Positions 25,901 to 33,334 of a stretch of 64,000 nt of DNA are shown here, in pieces; position 1 is the first letter of the stretch, and the number at the start of each line of letters is the position of its first letter. Source of the stretch: Treponema bryantii. GTDB taxonomy: Bacteria; Spirochaetota; Spirochaetia; Treponematales; Treponemataceae. Under the pieces are notes generated by a model. That model ran no database searches. It was given only the letters and a program-made list of their open reading frames with translations, and was not told the DNA's origin. The position numbers were made by a program, and so were the translations under genes. The stretch is from contig NZ_FOFU01000003.1 of assembly GCF_900111035.1 (NCBI RefSeq), positions 248,001 through 312,000 of the forward strand. The letters are read 5' to 3'.

Positions 25901-26585
25901 TAAAATCTTCAGCTTTTTTTGCATAAAGCTTTTCATTAAGTTCTGTCCAGGCTTCTTCAAAGCCCTGGATAATAAAAAGATCTTCTATTCTTTGTGGAGC
26001 TGTAACCTGTTCAAAAGTGGCAAAAGAGAGTGGTGTATCTTCAAAGAAAATAAAATTGTCTTCATCAAGCTTTACAATGCTTTCAACTTCATCATGCTGA
26101 TAATCAAGATAATATTTTGAGAGCGCCTGTTTGAAATCTCTTTTAAGATTGTTTATGAATGTAGATTGTTTTTCTGCATCTACAAAAAGCTGTTTGAAAT
26201 CTGAATTGTTTTTCAGTACGTCTCGAATCCAGCGGTCAATAAAATCATCAATTGCGTCATCATCAACAAGAGAAAGAGATGCACACTGATTTGCAGTAAA
26301 TGAAAATTCACTGAGAGTTTTCTGACAGAATGAATGAATTGTAAAAATTGCAGCATTGTCTACATCTTCATCAGGACATTTTGCTCTGATTCGGTCGCGT
26401 AATTCTCCGGCTGCTTTTTCGGTATAGGTTACGACAAGTATTTCTTCAAGCCTGACTTTTTTATCAATGAGCTTTTTTACGATTCCGGTAATGTTATAAG
26501 TTTTTCCGGTTCCTGCAGAGGCCTGAATATACATGGATTCTGTAATGTCAGAATAATTATCTAAATTAAATTCTTTAAGTGCCAT
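22962..26585 (-). CDS. recB: exodeoxyribonuclease V beta subunit RecB
   Basis: This protein has about 1207 residues and combines an SF1A helicase with a RecB nuclease. The helicase has Walker A IQASAGTGKTYNIT, VTYTEKAAGELRDRIR, the DEFQD box YAIIDEFQDTNQKQWDIF, GDPKQSIYSFQGAD and MTIHASKGLEFPVVIV. The C-terminal nuclease has NGFIDLVF and SILDWKSDTF (catalytic D...DxK) with QRVLYSYSL. The ATG at 26585 is chosen because it follows the recC stop by one base and has AGGGGA at the right distance. A frame 33 nt longer would overlap recC. Start excepted, the identification is secure. Confidence 0.95.
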   Translation of the reverse strand: MALKEFNLDNYSDITESMYIQASAGTGKTYNITGIVKKLIDKKVRLEEILVVTYTEKAAGELRDRIRAKCPDEDVDNAAIFTIHSFCQKTLSEFSFTANQCASLSLVDDDAIDDFIDRWIRDVLKNNSDFKQLFVDAEKQSTFINNLKRDFKQALSKYYLDYQHDEVESIVKLDEDNFIFFEDTPLSFATFEQVTAPQRIEDLFIIQGFEEAWTELNEKLYAKKAEDFKNSILSNISENHNFGFDGRSIQERWIGEEIAEVFLYFKNLKESYKKLLEKRSTLPLKKFYISQLKNLYTAWQKEKENNKMQSYDDMLRSVREAVCQPESALKKQLQKKYKYAIIDEFQDTNQKQWDIFKTVFMEDSDHVIIVVGDPKQSIYSFQGADVNVYENAIKVIAANGGGEYYLATNYRSTDSMVERCNDLFQTKNNSTPFFSLDSGITFSDSKPSHKKAPAKYCGKIIEPVWIAGRTEQRTTEEEFATIAVQQIIDCCTFENGKTKLQVFDKDKEDETGNCSELRNVSFHDFAILVRSSSEYTEIERALKKAGIPSLRYKDANLFAGKECTQWISLFNAITAKDFTGQKRAILSEALFTDFFCIPLESVESEEFDNPSCPQRQIIIQWQELSRQRKWAKLLENIFEVTNIENRLSDLGQMQSLTKIRQIGKYAVDYLYKTDSSLEDLSKHLLRLSTSSDSSIDDGDIVEKGTDFDCVQLMTIHASKGLEFPVVIVPAGLRGRNKQGPCAWLYHDENRNAKLSFCDYGKTKYQTEEDFERERLFYVAYTRASSILMLPVYDIWQSEGDKDVKDGIYNFLNDNITALSDKKDEEEKTLTRSISKNDKKFDELKEDVLAILQEFKKSKDETNAGLILEQDISEEEQLAVTKELSSKVPTLSIHKHSYSSLSHKKSAAEDMTENGGRADKEGTEDQKVSLALFDLAANPVSYIVIPDSDSVCPPAVTAPYNFPKGTKLGIALHEVFEKADFSASQDDEGLRRLITACFEKQTLSIPENDPDQWLTYTAALLWNTLNAKLPEITGCTQTGRYFKLSELAAEDRISEAEFNMNADIIAGADVTTDGDITGALKNYCNGFIDLVFKRNVGGRDLYSILDWKSDTFEAGEYSDGTLLKTHTDDRYSIQRVLYSYSLIKWLASFYRDETEAQIFENHFGGIYYAYVRGCHADTCSGIYARTWNSWQELENAFKKIMGAEHESR

Positions 26586-26586
26586 T

Positions 26587-29500
26587 CTATTTTCCCCTGC
26601 CTGTAGTATTCGAAGCACTCTGTGCTATGTATTGAATCAGTTCTGCCTGATGAGCCTTTGCTGTCTGCCACTCTTCTGCAAATTTTTCATGAGAGTAGCC
26701 GATGTCTTTGTCTAAATCAAAAAGTTTTCGTTTTGAAAAATACTGCCATTCTCCGTTGTTATAAGAATCAATCAGTTTATTCTTAAAGTTCTGGAACGAA
26801 AGCTGTTCATCATCATTTTTCTTAAAATCATTCTGAACAAGTTTTGCAGGTGCACTTTTATTAAACCGTGAAATGAACATTGCATTATAGATTTTGTTCA
26901 GAATAGCTCGCGCAAACTCTGGAGTGGCTTTGTATTTCTGATGCTTAATCTTTGCCTGACCTTCCGAGAGAACGGCAGCATTCAAGGTTATGCTGTATTC
27001 ACTGGTGTCGCTTTCTGGTTGTGAAGCGAGCAGGAGAAGTGAAGTTATATAACCGGTAAGAACGTTTTCTGAATTTGAAAGCTCAAGTGTATTGATAATT
27101 TTTGTCTGATTAAAATCTTTGTTGTACCAGGCAAGTTCTCCGGAAATAAACCAGTTTTTTGGTGTGATGCCTGGAAGCTGCTTAATCAGAAGCATTGTAT
27201 TTTCATTAAAGACAAGATTGCTGGTGAATGAGCACGCCTGTATTGCTTCAAGAATTGTTTTGCTGTTTTTCAGAACTATCTCGGCAGCTTTTTCTCCAAA
27301 GAAATCATCAGGAAGTGCATTATGAATATTCAGTTCAAAGGAAATGCTTTCTGCTGTAATTGTGTTTTCATTTTTGAGACTGGATTGAATATATGACTTT
27401 CTGATATCAGAACTGACTTTTGCATTCAGTGCCAAAGGTTCAAATTCAAGCTGCTCTTTTTCTTCCTCATCATAATTGTTGTTCAGTTTCTGATTAACCA
27501 TAAAGATAAACGGTTCCTGAAGAAAGGCTTTCATCTGGCCTATTGTTATGCGGTCTGGAAGTGCAGATGCAGTGTCTGATGCAGGAGCAGAGTCTTGTGG
27601 AATTGCGTTGTGCTGCGATTGTTCTCCGGTTTGCGTTATTTCGTTATCGCTTTCCTGAAGTTTGATGAAATTTTTCTTGTTACGGAATTCACGCTGAGTA
27701 TACAACTCGCTCCAGAAACGGTCTTCATCAATATTTATCTGAGTTTCGTAAATCTGCTTTTTTAATTTTTTGTTTAACGGATAAATTGTTTCGAATAAAT
27801 CCTTAAGAACAGAAGACATAAAAAAGTCTTCATCTTTCTGAAGATTTTTATTTACGTAGCTGATAAAAAATCCTTCGCGTGCAGCCATGAGCTGGCAGAG
27901 GAAGGCGTTTTTGTTTTTCAACGGAATTGATTCGTCTCCTGACTGACGTTCGCTGTTCAGTTTTCTGAGATCAAGTTCGTTATCACTGTCTACGCCGGGG
28001 AAGCTTTTTGAATCAAGTCCCATAAAGAAAATATACTTTGCTGAGAGGACACGGTTTGATTCAAAGTTTGCGAAGGTAACGCCCTTTGTTAAAATATTTG
28101 CGCTGTGAAGTGTAACTGCTGCAGAACGGTCAAATAAAGCATTTGCAAAACAGTCTGAAAAAACTTCAGGTTCAGCGGTAAGCCGCTGTCGTTCAATTTC
28201 TTCTACAACATTCTGGAAAACAAGGCTTTCATTGTAAAGTCCATCCGGAATATTGTCGCTGAGAAGCAGCCAGTTTTTGAGAAGTGTTTCAAGCTGAGAG
28301 ATGTCGTCAATGTTGAGTTTTTCTTTATCAGAATATGAAGCCCATTCTTCTAGTTCATCCACTACCTGAATAAACTTGTAAAGAGAATTGCTGTCTGCTG
28401 TGCTCATTGATTCATAAGGTAAAAACTGACAGTCGTTAGTTTCTGTGAGGTCTGTTGTGAGACGGGCAATCAGTAAACGGTTTTTAGCCTTCTGCCATTC
28501 TTCATGATTTTCGCGGTCGCGGTAAATATTCAGATTTGTGGCCCAGTCTGCCCAGTTAGAAACTTCTTCATCGGAAATATTTCGTACAGTCTGCACAAGA
28601 TAATTATGCAAAAGTTCAAAAACATCAGTGCGGCACAGATAGCCTTTTTTGAGAATTCCAAAAAGAATGTGAAGTGCCTCTGCGGTCAGTGAACGTTCAC
28701 CTGAAAAGTCTGCAATTGTATATGGAATGTAAGGAAAGTTTGAATCTGCAGCGTACTGGTCAGTCTGATCAAATACCTGTTCGATTGCAGTTTTATATTC
28801 CTGAATTTGAGGAGCAACAACGAGAATGTCTCCAAGTTGTGTGCCGTCATCCTGTGCCAGCAGTTTACAGATTTTTGAATGAACTGCTTCAATTTCACGA
28901 AGACGGGTAGGGGCACCGGTGAGAGTAAGAGAATTATCTTCTTCGGAATATTGCTCTGTTGTCAGCGTAGAGTTTTCTGCGATTGACTTTTGAATACGGT
29001 GGAGGATAGTGTCGGTTTTAGAATGTGAGACGCTGATGGCCAGGTTGTGAGACGGAGTGTCCTTTGTCCAAAGTTGAAGGTGCTCCCGGCCAAAAACTGC
29101 CCATTTTTCCAGCAGCTGATTTTCTTGATTTTCATCATCAGAAGTCTGGATAAAAACTTCCAGAGTATGCTCTTTGGAAAAGTCATTCAGAATGTTGCGG
29201 TAAATCTGACCAAGTCCGGAGAAACCGAAAATAAAAACAGGACGTTCGTTCGACCAGTTGAAAGCAAGTGAACCGTTATTTGTTTTTTTATTCTGTTCAG
29301 CAAGCTGATAAAGTGTTAAATATCGGGTATCTTTGATTTTAATTCCATCAGTTCCAATTACATCATCATAAAGCTTTTTCTGCCAGTGAGATTTTTCAAG
29401 TACTTCATTCAATGTATCTGGCCGGACATCTTCATAATCCATAAAAAGACTTGCAATTGTTTCAGAAAAATCATAAAGATGATTTGCGTTGATTACAGAA

Positions 29501-29886
29501 GAACCGCCGGTGATATAAGTTTCGACTTCTGGAGCGTTAAGAGTCTGAAAATAATATTTTCCTGAGGCACTTTTTTCTGTGAGCTTTTTAATAATGACAT
29601 CACGCAGAAGTTCTACAGAAAGCTTTTCAACGCTATGGGCTTCAGTGCTTTGAGGAGTTACCAGATCAAAAAGAAACTGCTGGATTCGGAGGGTTTTGAG
29701 ATTCATCAGAATGGAATTGCCGGTACCCTTGTTTTTGAGCCAGTGAAGCTTGAACCACTGCTCTGTCTTCGGGTCAGTAAAAACGACTGCCGGAGAACTG
29801 AAAGGAGTTTTCCAGTTTTCCATGATTTGTTCAGTTAATTTATCTGCAAGAAGATCAAGATCCCATGAAGTATAAACGTTTTTCAT
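26587..29886 (-). CDS. recC: exodeoxyribonuclease V gamma subunit RecC
   Basis: This 1099-residue RecC homologue is the scaffold and Chi-recognising subunit of RecBCD. Weak conservation is normal for RecC, but several blocks are visible. These are an N-terminal helicase-like fold (VVFTDPKTEQWFKLHWLKN), the VFIFGFSGLGQIY block, an ILVVAPQIQEYKTAIEQVF block, and FFMGLDSKSFPGVDSDNELDLR in the second half. Motor motifs are degenerate, as expected for an inactive helicase scaffold. Position ahead of recB and recD confirms the call. GAGGGG lies eight nt before the ATG, and a TATACT box is upstream in the region shared with the divergent AAA gene. Confidence 0.92.
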   Translation of the reverse strand: MKNVYTSWDLDLLADKLTEQIMENWKTPFSSPAVVFTDPKTEQWFKLHWLKNKGTGNSILMNLKTLRIQQFLFDLVTPQSTEAHSVEKLSVELLRDVIIKKLTEKSASGKYYFQTLNAPEVETYITGGSSVINANHLYDFSETIASLFMDYEDVRPDTLNEVLEKSHWQKKLYDDVIGTDGIKIKDTRYLTLYQLAEQNKKTNNGSLAFNWSNERPVFIFGFSGLGQIYRNILNDFSKEHTLEVFIQTSDDENQENQLLEKWAVFGREHLQLWTKDTPSHNLAISVSHSKTDTILHRIQKSIAENSTLTTEQYSEEDNSLTLTGAPTRLREIEAVHSKICKLLAQDDGTQLGDILVVAPQIQEYKTAIEQVFDQTDQYAADSNFPYIPYTIADFSGERSLTAEALHILFGILKKGYLCRTDVFELLHNYLVQTVRNISDEEVSNWADWATNLNIYRDRENHEEWQKAKNRLLIARLTTDLTETNDCQFLPYESMSTADSNSLYKFIQVVDELEEWASYSDKEKLNIDDISQLETLLKNWLLLSDNIPDGLYNESLVFQNVVEEIERQRLTAEPEVFSDCFANALFDRSAAVTLHSANILTKGVTFANFESNRVLSAKYIFFMGLDSKSFPGVDSDNELDLRKLNSERQSGDESIPLKNKNAFLCQLMAAREGFFISYVNKNLQKDEDFFMSSVLKDLFETIYPLNKKLKKQIYETQINIDEDRFWSELYTQREFRNKKNFIKLQESDNEITQTGEQSQHNAIPQDSAPASDTASALPDRITIGQMKAFLQEPFIFMVNQKLNNNYDEEEKEQLEFEPLALNAKVSSDIRKSYIQSSLKNENTITAESISFELNIHNALPDDFFGEKAAEIVLKNSKTILEAIQACSFTSNLVFNENTMLLIKQLPGITPKNWFISGELAWYNKDFNQTKIINTLELSNSENVLTGYITSLLLLASQPESDTSEYSITLNAAVLSEGQAKIKHQKYKATPEFARAILNKIYNAMFISRFNKSAPAKLVQNDFKKNDDEQLSFQNFKNKLIDSYNNGEWQYFSKRKLFDLDKDIGYSHEKFAEEWQTAKAHQAELIQYIAQSASNTTGRGK

Positions 29887-29976
29887 CCAAAGCCCCTCGT
29901 ATATAGTATAACATGTTTTAAGCTTTTCGGTGGCAATTTACTTTATTTTTTTACTACGAATTTATATATTTTATAT

Positions 29977-31122
29977 ATGAAGAAAATAAATGTTAGATTT
30001 TTTGTGATTTTGATTGCGGCAGTTTTGTGCTGTGCCGGTTATTTTGCATGGGATTATTTTGATAATAAAGAAGAGAAAGTTTCGTATGTTGATTTCTGGC
30101 AGTGTGTTGAAGCTGGAGATGTTTCTTCTGTAAAATTTGAAGGAGATACAATTCATTTTTCAGTTAAGACCAACTCGGAAAAGTTTAAGACACAGAATCC
30201 TAATTCGCCTGTTTTACAGGAAGAACTGATGAAGCGTGCAATTGAGGTGACTGTTGCTAAAGATGGTACAGAAATTCTTTCTTTGATTTTTGATTTGATT
30301 TTCTACCTCTTTTTCTTTGGTGTGATTTTTATTGCCTTCAGAAAATTTATAAGTCCGAATACCTTTAAGGTTGTTCATAAAACAGGCGTAAAGTTTGATG
30401 ACGTTGTCGGTATGGATAAACTTAAGCGCGATATGGTGCAGGTAATGGAGATTATGAAAAAGCCTGCTGAGTATGCAAAGAAGGGAATTCGTATGCCAAA
30501 GGGAATTCTTCTTGAAGGCGAACCTGGAAACGGAAAAACTCTTTTTGCAAAGGCTCTTGCTGGTGAGGCCCGAATAAATTTCATTCCTGCCAAAGCAACT
30601 GATTTTGAAAGTATGTTCATGGCAATTGGTCCGCTTAAGGTAAAGCTGCTTTTTAAGAAGGCCCGCCGTCGCGCTCCTTGTATTGTTTTTATTGATGAGT
30701 TTGATGGTATCGGTACAATCAGAAATTACAACGGTTCAGCACTTGAAACTGAAAATACCCGAATTGTTACAGCGCTTCTTAATGAACTCGACGGTTTTGA
30801 AGCTTCGAATGGTGTACTCGTAATTGCTGCAACAAACAGCATTAAAGCGCTGGATCCGGCTCTTATTCGCCCGGGCCGTTTTGATGCAAAACTCACTGTT
30901 CCTTATCCTGATGAGGCAGCCCGCCGTAAGCTGGTAGAAATGTATACACGCGGGAAGGCGCCGGCAGCAGAGTGTACTGCGGATGTGCTTGCCCGTCTGT
31001 TCAACGGATATTCCTGTGCTAAAATTGCAAGCGTACTGAACGGCGCCGCTTTACGTGCCGGACAGGAAGGACGCGCAGAGTTCACTCTTGCAGATGTAAA
31101 AGCGGCGTGTTCGGAGTGTTAA
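29977..31122 (+). CDS. FtsH-like membrane AAA+ ATPase lacking the protease domain
   Basis: This 381-residue protein resembles the first half of FtsH. A membrane helix lies at about 8-27, then an extracytoplasmic FtsH-extracellular-like segment (YVDFWQCVEAGDVSSVKFEGD), a second helix at about 100-122, and an AAA domain. Walker A is LLEGEPGNGKTLFAKAL, Walker B CIVFIDEFDGIG, and the second region of homology AATN...DPALIRPGRFD. The chain ends after the AAA lid, with no HExxH zinc protease. The ATPase motifs look functional, so it may be a chaperone, an unfoldase, or a regulator of the true FtsH at 44 kb. No Shine-Dalgarno precedes the ATG. Confidence 0.88.
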   Translation: MKKINVRFFVILIAAVLCCAGYFAWDYFDNKEEKVSYVDFWQCVEAGDVSSVKFEGDTIHFSVKTNSEKFKTQNPNSPVLQEELMKRAIEVTVAKDGTEILSLIFDLIFYLFFFGVIFIAFRKFISPNTFKVVHKTGVKFDDVVGMDKLKRDMVQVMEIMKKPAEYAKKGIRMPKGILLEGEPGNGKTLFAKALAGEARINFIPAKATDFESMFMAIGPLKVKLLFKKARRRAPCIVFIDEFDGIGTIRNYNGSALETENTRIVTALLNELDGFEASNGVLVIAATNSIKALDPALIRPGRFDAKLTVPYPDEAARRKLVEMYTRGKAPAAECTADVLARLFNGYSCAKIASVLNGAALRAGQEGRAEFTLADVKAACSEC

Positions 31123-33167
31123 GCCCGCTCTGCCAGTTCTTCCCAGCGCGGATACTTTTCTTCGAGCAGCGCTTCGATTTCTTTATAGCGTTCTCCGGCA
31201 ACGCGGACTTCTTCAAAATCGCTTGAGGCCATTTTTTCTTCAAGCGATTTTTGTTCTGCTTCGAGCGCCGGGATTTCTTCGTTCAACTGTTCGAATTCTT
31301 TTTGTTCCTTGAAAGAAAGTTTTTTCTTTTGAGAAGAGGGGGAAGTCTCCCCCTGGCTCGCACTTCGTTGCTCGCCACCCTCTCCAGCGGGGGACACCCC
31401 CGCAACGCCCCCGGCAGTTGAGTTTGCTGAAGCTCGTGACGAATCTTCTTTTTCTTCTTTTCGTTTTTCTTCGCGGTAATCAATATACTCCGAACATTTT
31501 CCAACAAAGCCGCTGATATTTCCGTCTTCTTCCATGATGAAAAGACTGTCTACGGTTTTGTCCATAAAGTAACGGTCGTGGCTGACGAGCAGCAGACATC
31601 CCTGGTAACCTTCGAGGAACTGCTCGAGAATATTCATTGTAAAAATATCAAAGTCGTTTGTAGGTTCGTCGAGGACGAGAAAGTTCGGATTTTCAAGAAG
31701 AAGGCGGACAAGATAAAGTCTCTTGCGTTCACCACCGCTGAGTGTGCTTACCGGGCTGTGCTGAATCTTTCCTTCAAAGCCGAACTCTTCGAGGAACTTT
31801 GTAGCGCTCACTTCTTTTTTGCCGTCGTTGAGAGTCATATGTTCGGCGGTTTCTTTTATGTATTCAAGTACGGTGAGATTTGTATCTTTGAAAACCGGGT
31901 TCTGTGTGTAGTAGCCGAACTTTGTGTTTTCTCCGACTACTACAGTTCCACTGTCCGGAGCAATCTGACCGGTGATAATATTAAGGAAGGTTGATTTACC
32001 AGAACCGTTGTCTCCGAAGATTCCTATTTTCTGACCCTTTGTAAAGATGTAGGAGAAGTTCTTTATAACCGGAACATACTCGGGGGCGTTACGGGGGTGT
32101 CCCCCGTTAGAAGGGGTAGCGGAAGACGCGGCTGGAGCGAGGGGAAGGCTTTCCCCTTCATTTGCTCCTACATAACCTTTTGGATAATTCTTTGAAATGC
32201 CGTGAAGTTCGAGTACTTTGCCGCCGAGCCTCTTTCCCTTAACTTCAAATGTAAAGCCTTTGTCGGCCTGAAACTTTTCGCGGTTTATGAGCTGCTCGTC
32301 GCGCTGGATGCGGGCTTTAATTTTTGTACCGCGGGCACACGGACCACGCAGAAGCCACTCGCGTTCAAAGCGGAGAACGGACTCTATACGGCGTTCGGTG
32401 TTTGCTTCTATCTCAGCTTCGGTTTCTTTTTTCTCGAGGTACTGGCTGTAGTTACCAACGTAGAGCTTGAGTTTGTTGCGTGCGAGCTCGTAGATATTTG
32501 TACAAACAGCGTCTAAGAACCAGCGGTCGTGGGTAACCATGAGTACGGAGCGTTTTGTATCGTGCAGGTAATTCTGCAGCCAGAAAATTGTTGTGATGTC
32601 GAGATGGTTTGTCGGCTCGTCGAGTAGCAGAAGTTTTGTATCTTCTACGAGTACCTGAGCGAGGGCAACTTTTTTACACATACCGCCGGAAAGTGTTCCC
32701 ATGCGGCGGGTCATATCTGTAATTCCGAGTGTGCTTAAAATTGAACTGATCTGTGCTTCGTAATTCCAGAGGTCACCGCTGTCCATTTTGTGCATAATCT
32801 GCTCGTAACGGGTCTGAAGGCCTGCGGACTGTTCTTTAGTCCCCATCTCCTCGCAGATTTCCTCATACTCACGGATTACCGCAAGCTTTGGAGAATTGTT
32901 CTTAAAAATATGTTCACGGATTGTATCGTCCGGATTAAAAGATGGAGTCTGTGGCAGGTAAGAAACTCCGGCCTCTTTATTTATAACTACAGTTCCTTCA
33001 TCTGGTACAAGAACGCCGGCTATTGTAGCGAGCAGGGTAGACTTTCCAGTTCCGTTCCGGCCAATCAGGGCTGCTTTTTCACCTTCCTGAATACCAAAGG
33101 TTACTCCTGTAAAAAGCGGTTTTTCACGCCCGATTTTTGCCAGATTATTTATGGAAAGAATGTTCAA
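31119..33167 (-). CDS. ABC-F family ATPase with two in-frame palindromic-element insertions
   Basis: This 682-residue soluble protein has tandem ABC domains, of the ABC-F class that acts on ribosomes (translation factors or antibiotic resistance), with no membrane part. Domain 1 has GRNGTGKST, LSGGM and LLLLDEPTNHLD. The linker spans about 235-330. Domain 2 has GDNGSGKST, LSGGE and FLVLDEPTNDFD. A C-terminal coiled coil ends the protein. Residues 337-362 and 586-611 are encoded by copies C and B of the GC-rich palindromic element. They are glycine/proline/serine-rich and sit in a surface loop of domain 2 and in the C-terminal linker. The exact ABC-F subgroup is undetermined. The stop shares TTAA with the convergent AAA gene. 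Confidence 0.95.
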   Translation of the reverse strand: MNILSINNLAKIGREKPLFTGVTFGIQEGEKAALIGRNGTGKSTLLATIAGVLVPDEGTVVINKEAGVSYLPQTPSFNPDDTIREHIFKNNSPKLAVIREYEEICEEMGTKEQSAGLQTRYEQIMHKMDSGDLWNYEAQISSILSTLGITDMTRRMGTLSGGMCKKVALAQVLVEDTKLLLLDEPTNHLDITTIFWLQNYLHDTKRSVLMVTHDRWFLDAVCTNIYELARNKLKLYVGNYSQYLEKKETEAEIEANTERRIESVLRFEREWLLRGPCARGTKIKARIQRDEQLINREKFQADKGFTFEVKGKRLGGKVLELHGISKNYPKGYVGANEGESLPLAPAASSATPSNGGHPRNAPEYVPVIKNFSYIFTKGQKIGIFGDNGSGKSTFLNIITGQIAPDSGTVVVGENTKFGYYTQNPVFKDTNLTVLEYIKETAEHMTLNDGKKEVSATKFLEEFGFEGKIQHSPVSTLSGGERKRLYLVRLLLENPNFLVLDEPTNDFDIFTMNILEQFLEGYQGCLLLVSHDRYFMDKTVDSLFIMEEDGNISGFVGKCSEYIDYREEKRKEEKEDSSRASANSTAGGVAGVSPAGEGGEQRSASQGETSPSSQKKKLSFKEQKEFEQLNEEIPALEAEQKSLEEKMASSDFEEVRVAGERYKEIEALLEEKYPRWEELAERA
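31336..31412 (-). repeat. GC-rich palindromic element, copy B (inside ABC-F gene)
   Basis: On the minus strand this copy is near-identical to copy A at both ends: the left hairpin with TGT loop and the right AGGGGGA-GACT-TCCCCCT hairpin. The middle differs. It runs in the same direction as the gene and encodes residues 586-611, beginning GGVAGVSPAG. Confidence 0.9.
32082..32159 (+). repeat. GC-rich palindromic element, copy C (inside ABC-F gene, reversed)
   Basis: This 78-bp copy is in the same orientation as copy A, therefore antisense to the ABC-F gene. It is exactly 26 codons and encodes residues 337-362 (starting EGESLPLAPAA), between the first strand of ABC domain 2 and its VPVIKNFSY strand. 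Confidence 0.9.
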
Positions 33168-33199
33168 GGTTTACTCCGTGTAATTATCGATTTTTTGCC

Positions 33200-33228
33200 A
33201 TTATACAGATTATTTAAAAAATATGTAA
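33200..33228 (-). promoter_or_regulatory. promoter of ABC-F gene
   Basis: On the minus strand: TTACAT (33228-33223), 17 nt, TATAAT (33205-33200). The leader is about 25 nt with ACGGAG before the ATG. Confidence 0.65.
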
Positions 33229-33260
33229 CTAAAGTGACTTCAAACTGTCATTATAGTATA

Positions 33261-33310
33261 TTGACATGTCAATTGTACTACTGTATTATATGAATAATAC
33301 AGTAGTACAA
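33261..33310 (+). promoter_or_regulatory. strong promoter with overlapping operator-like palindromes, M16 peptidase/nuclease operon
   Basis: TTGACA (33261-33266), exactly 17 nt, TATTAT (33284-33289). The -35 lies inside the 12-bp palindrome TTGACATGTCAA (33261-33272). From 33273 to 33310 runs a perfect 17-bp inverted repeat with a four-base centre (ATGA at 33290-33293), covering the -10 and the expected start at about 33296. Because the start falls within the repeat, it cannot form a full RNA hairpin and more likely is a DNA operator for a dimeric repressor. Confidence 0.78.
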
Positions 33311-33334
33311 AATTGTTTGTAAGGAAGTGAATTT

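Noticed and set aside
33273-33310. The 17-bp inverted repeat as a transcription terminator or leader hairpin
   Set aside because: No T-run follows, and the predicted transcription start falls inside the repeat, so a DNA operator is the better reading.
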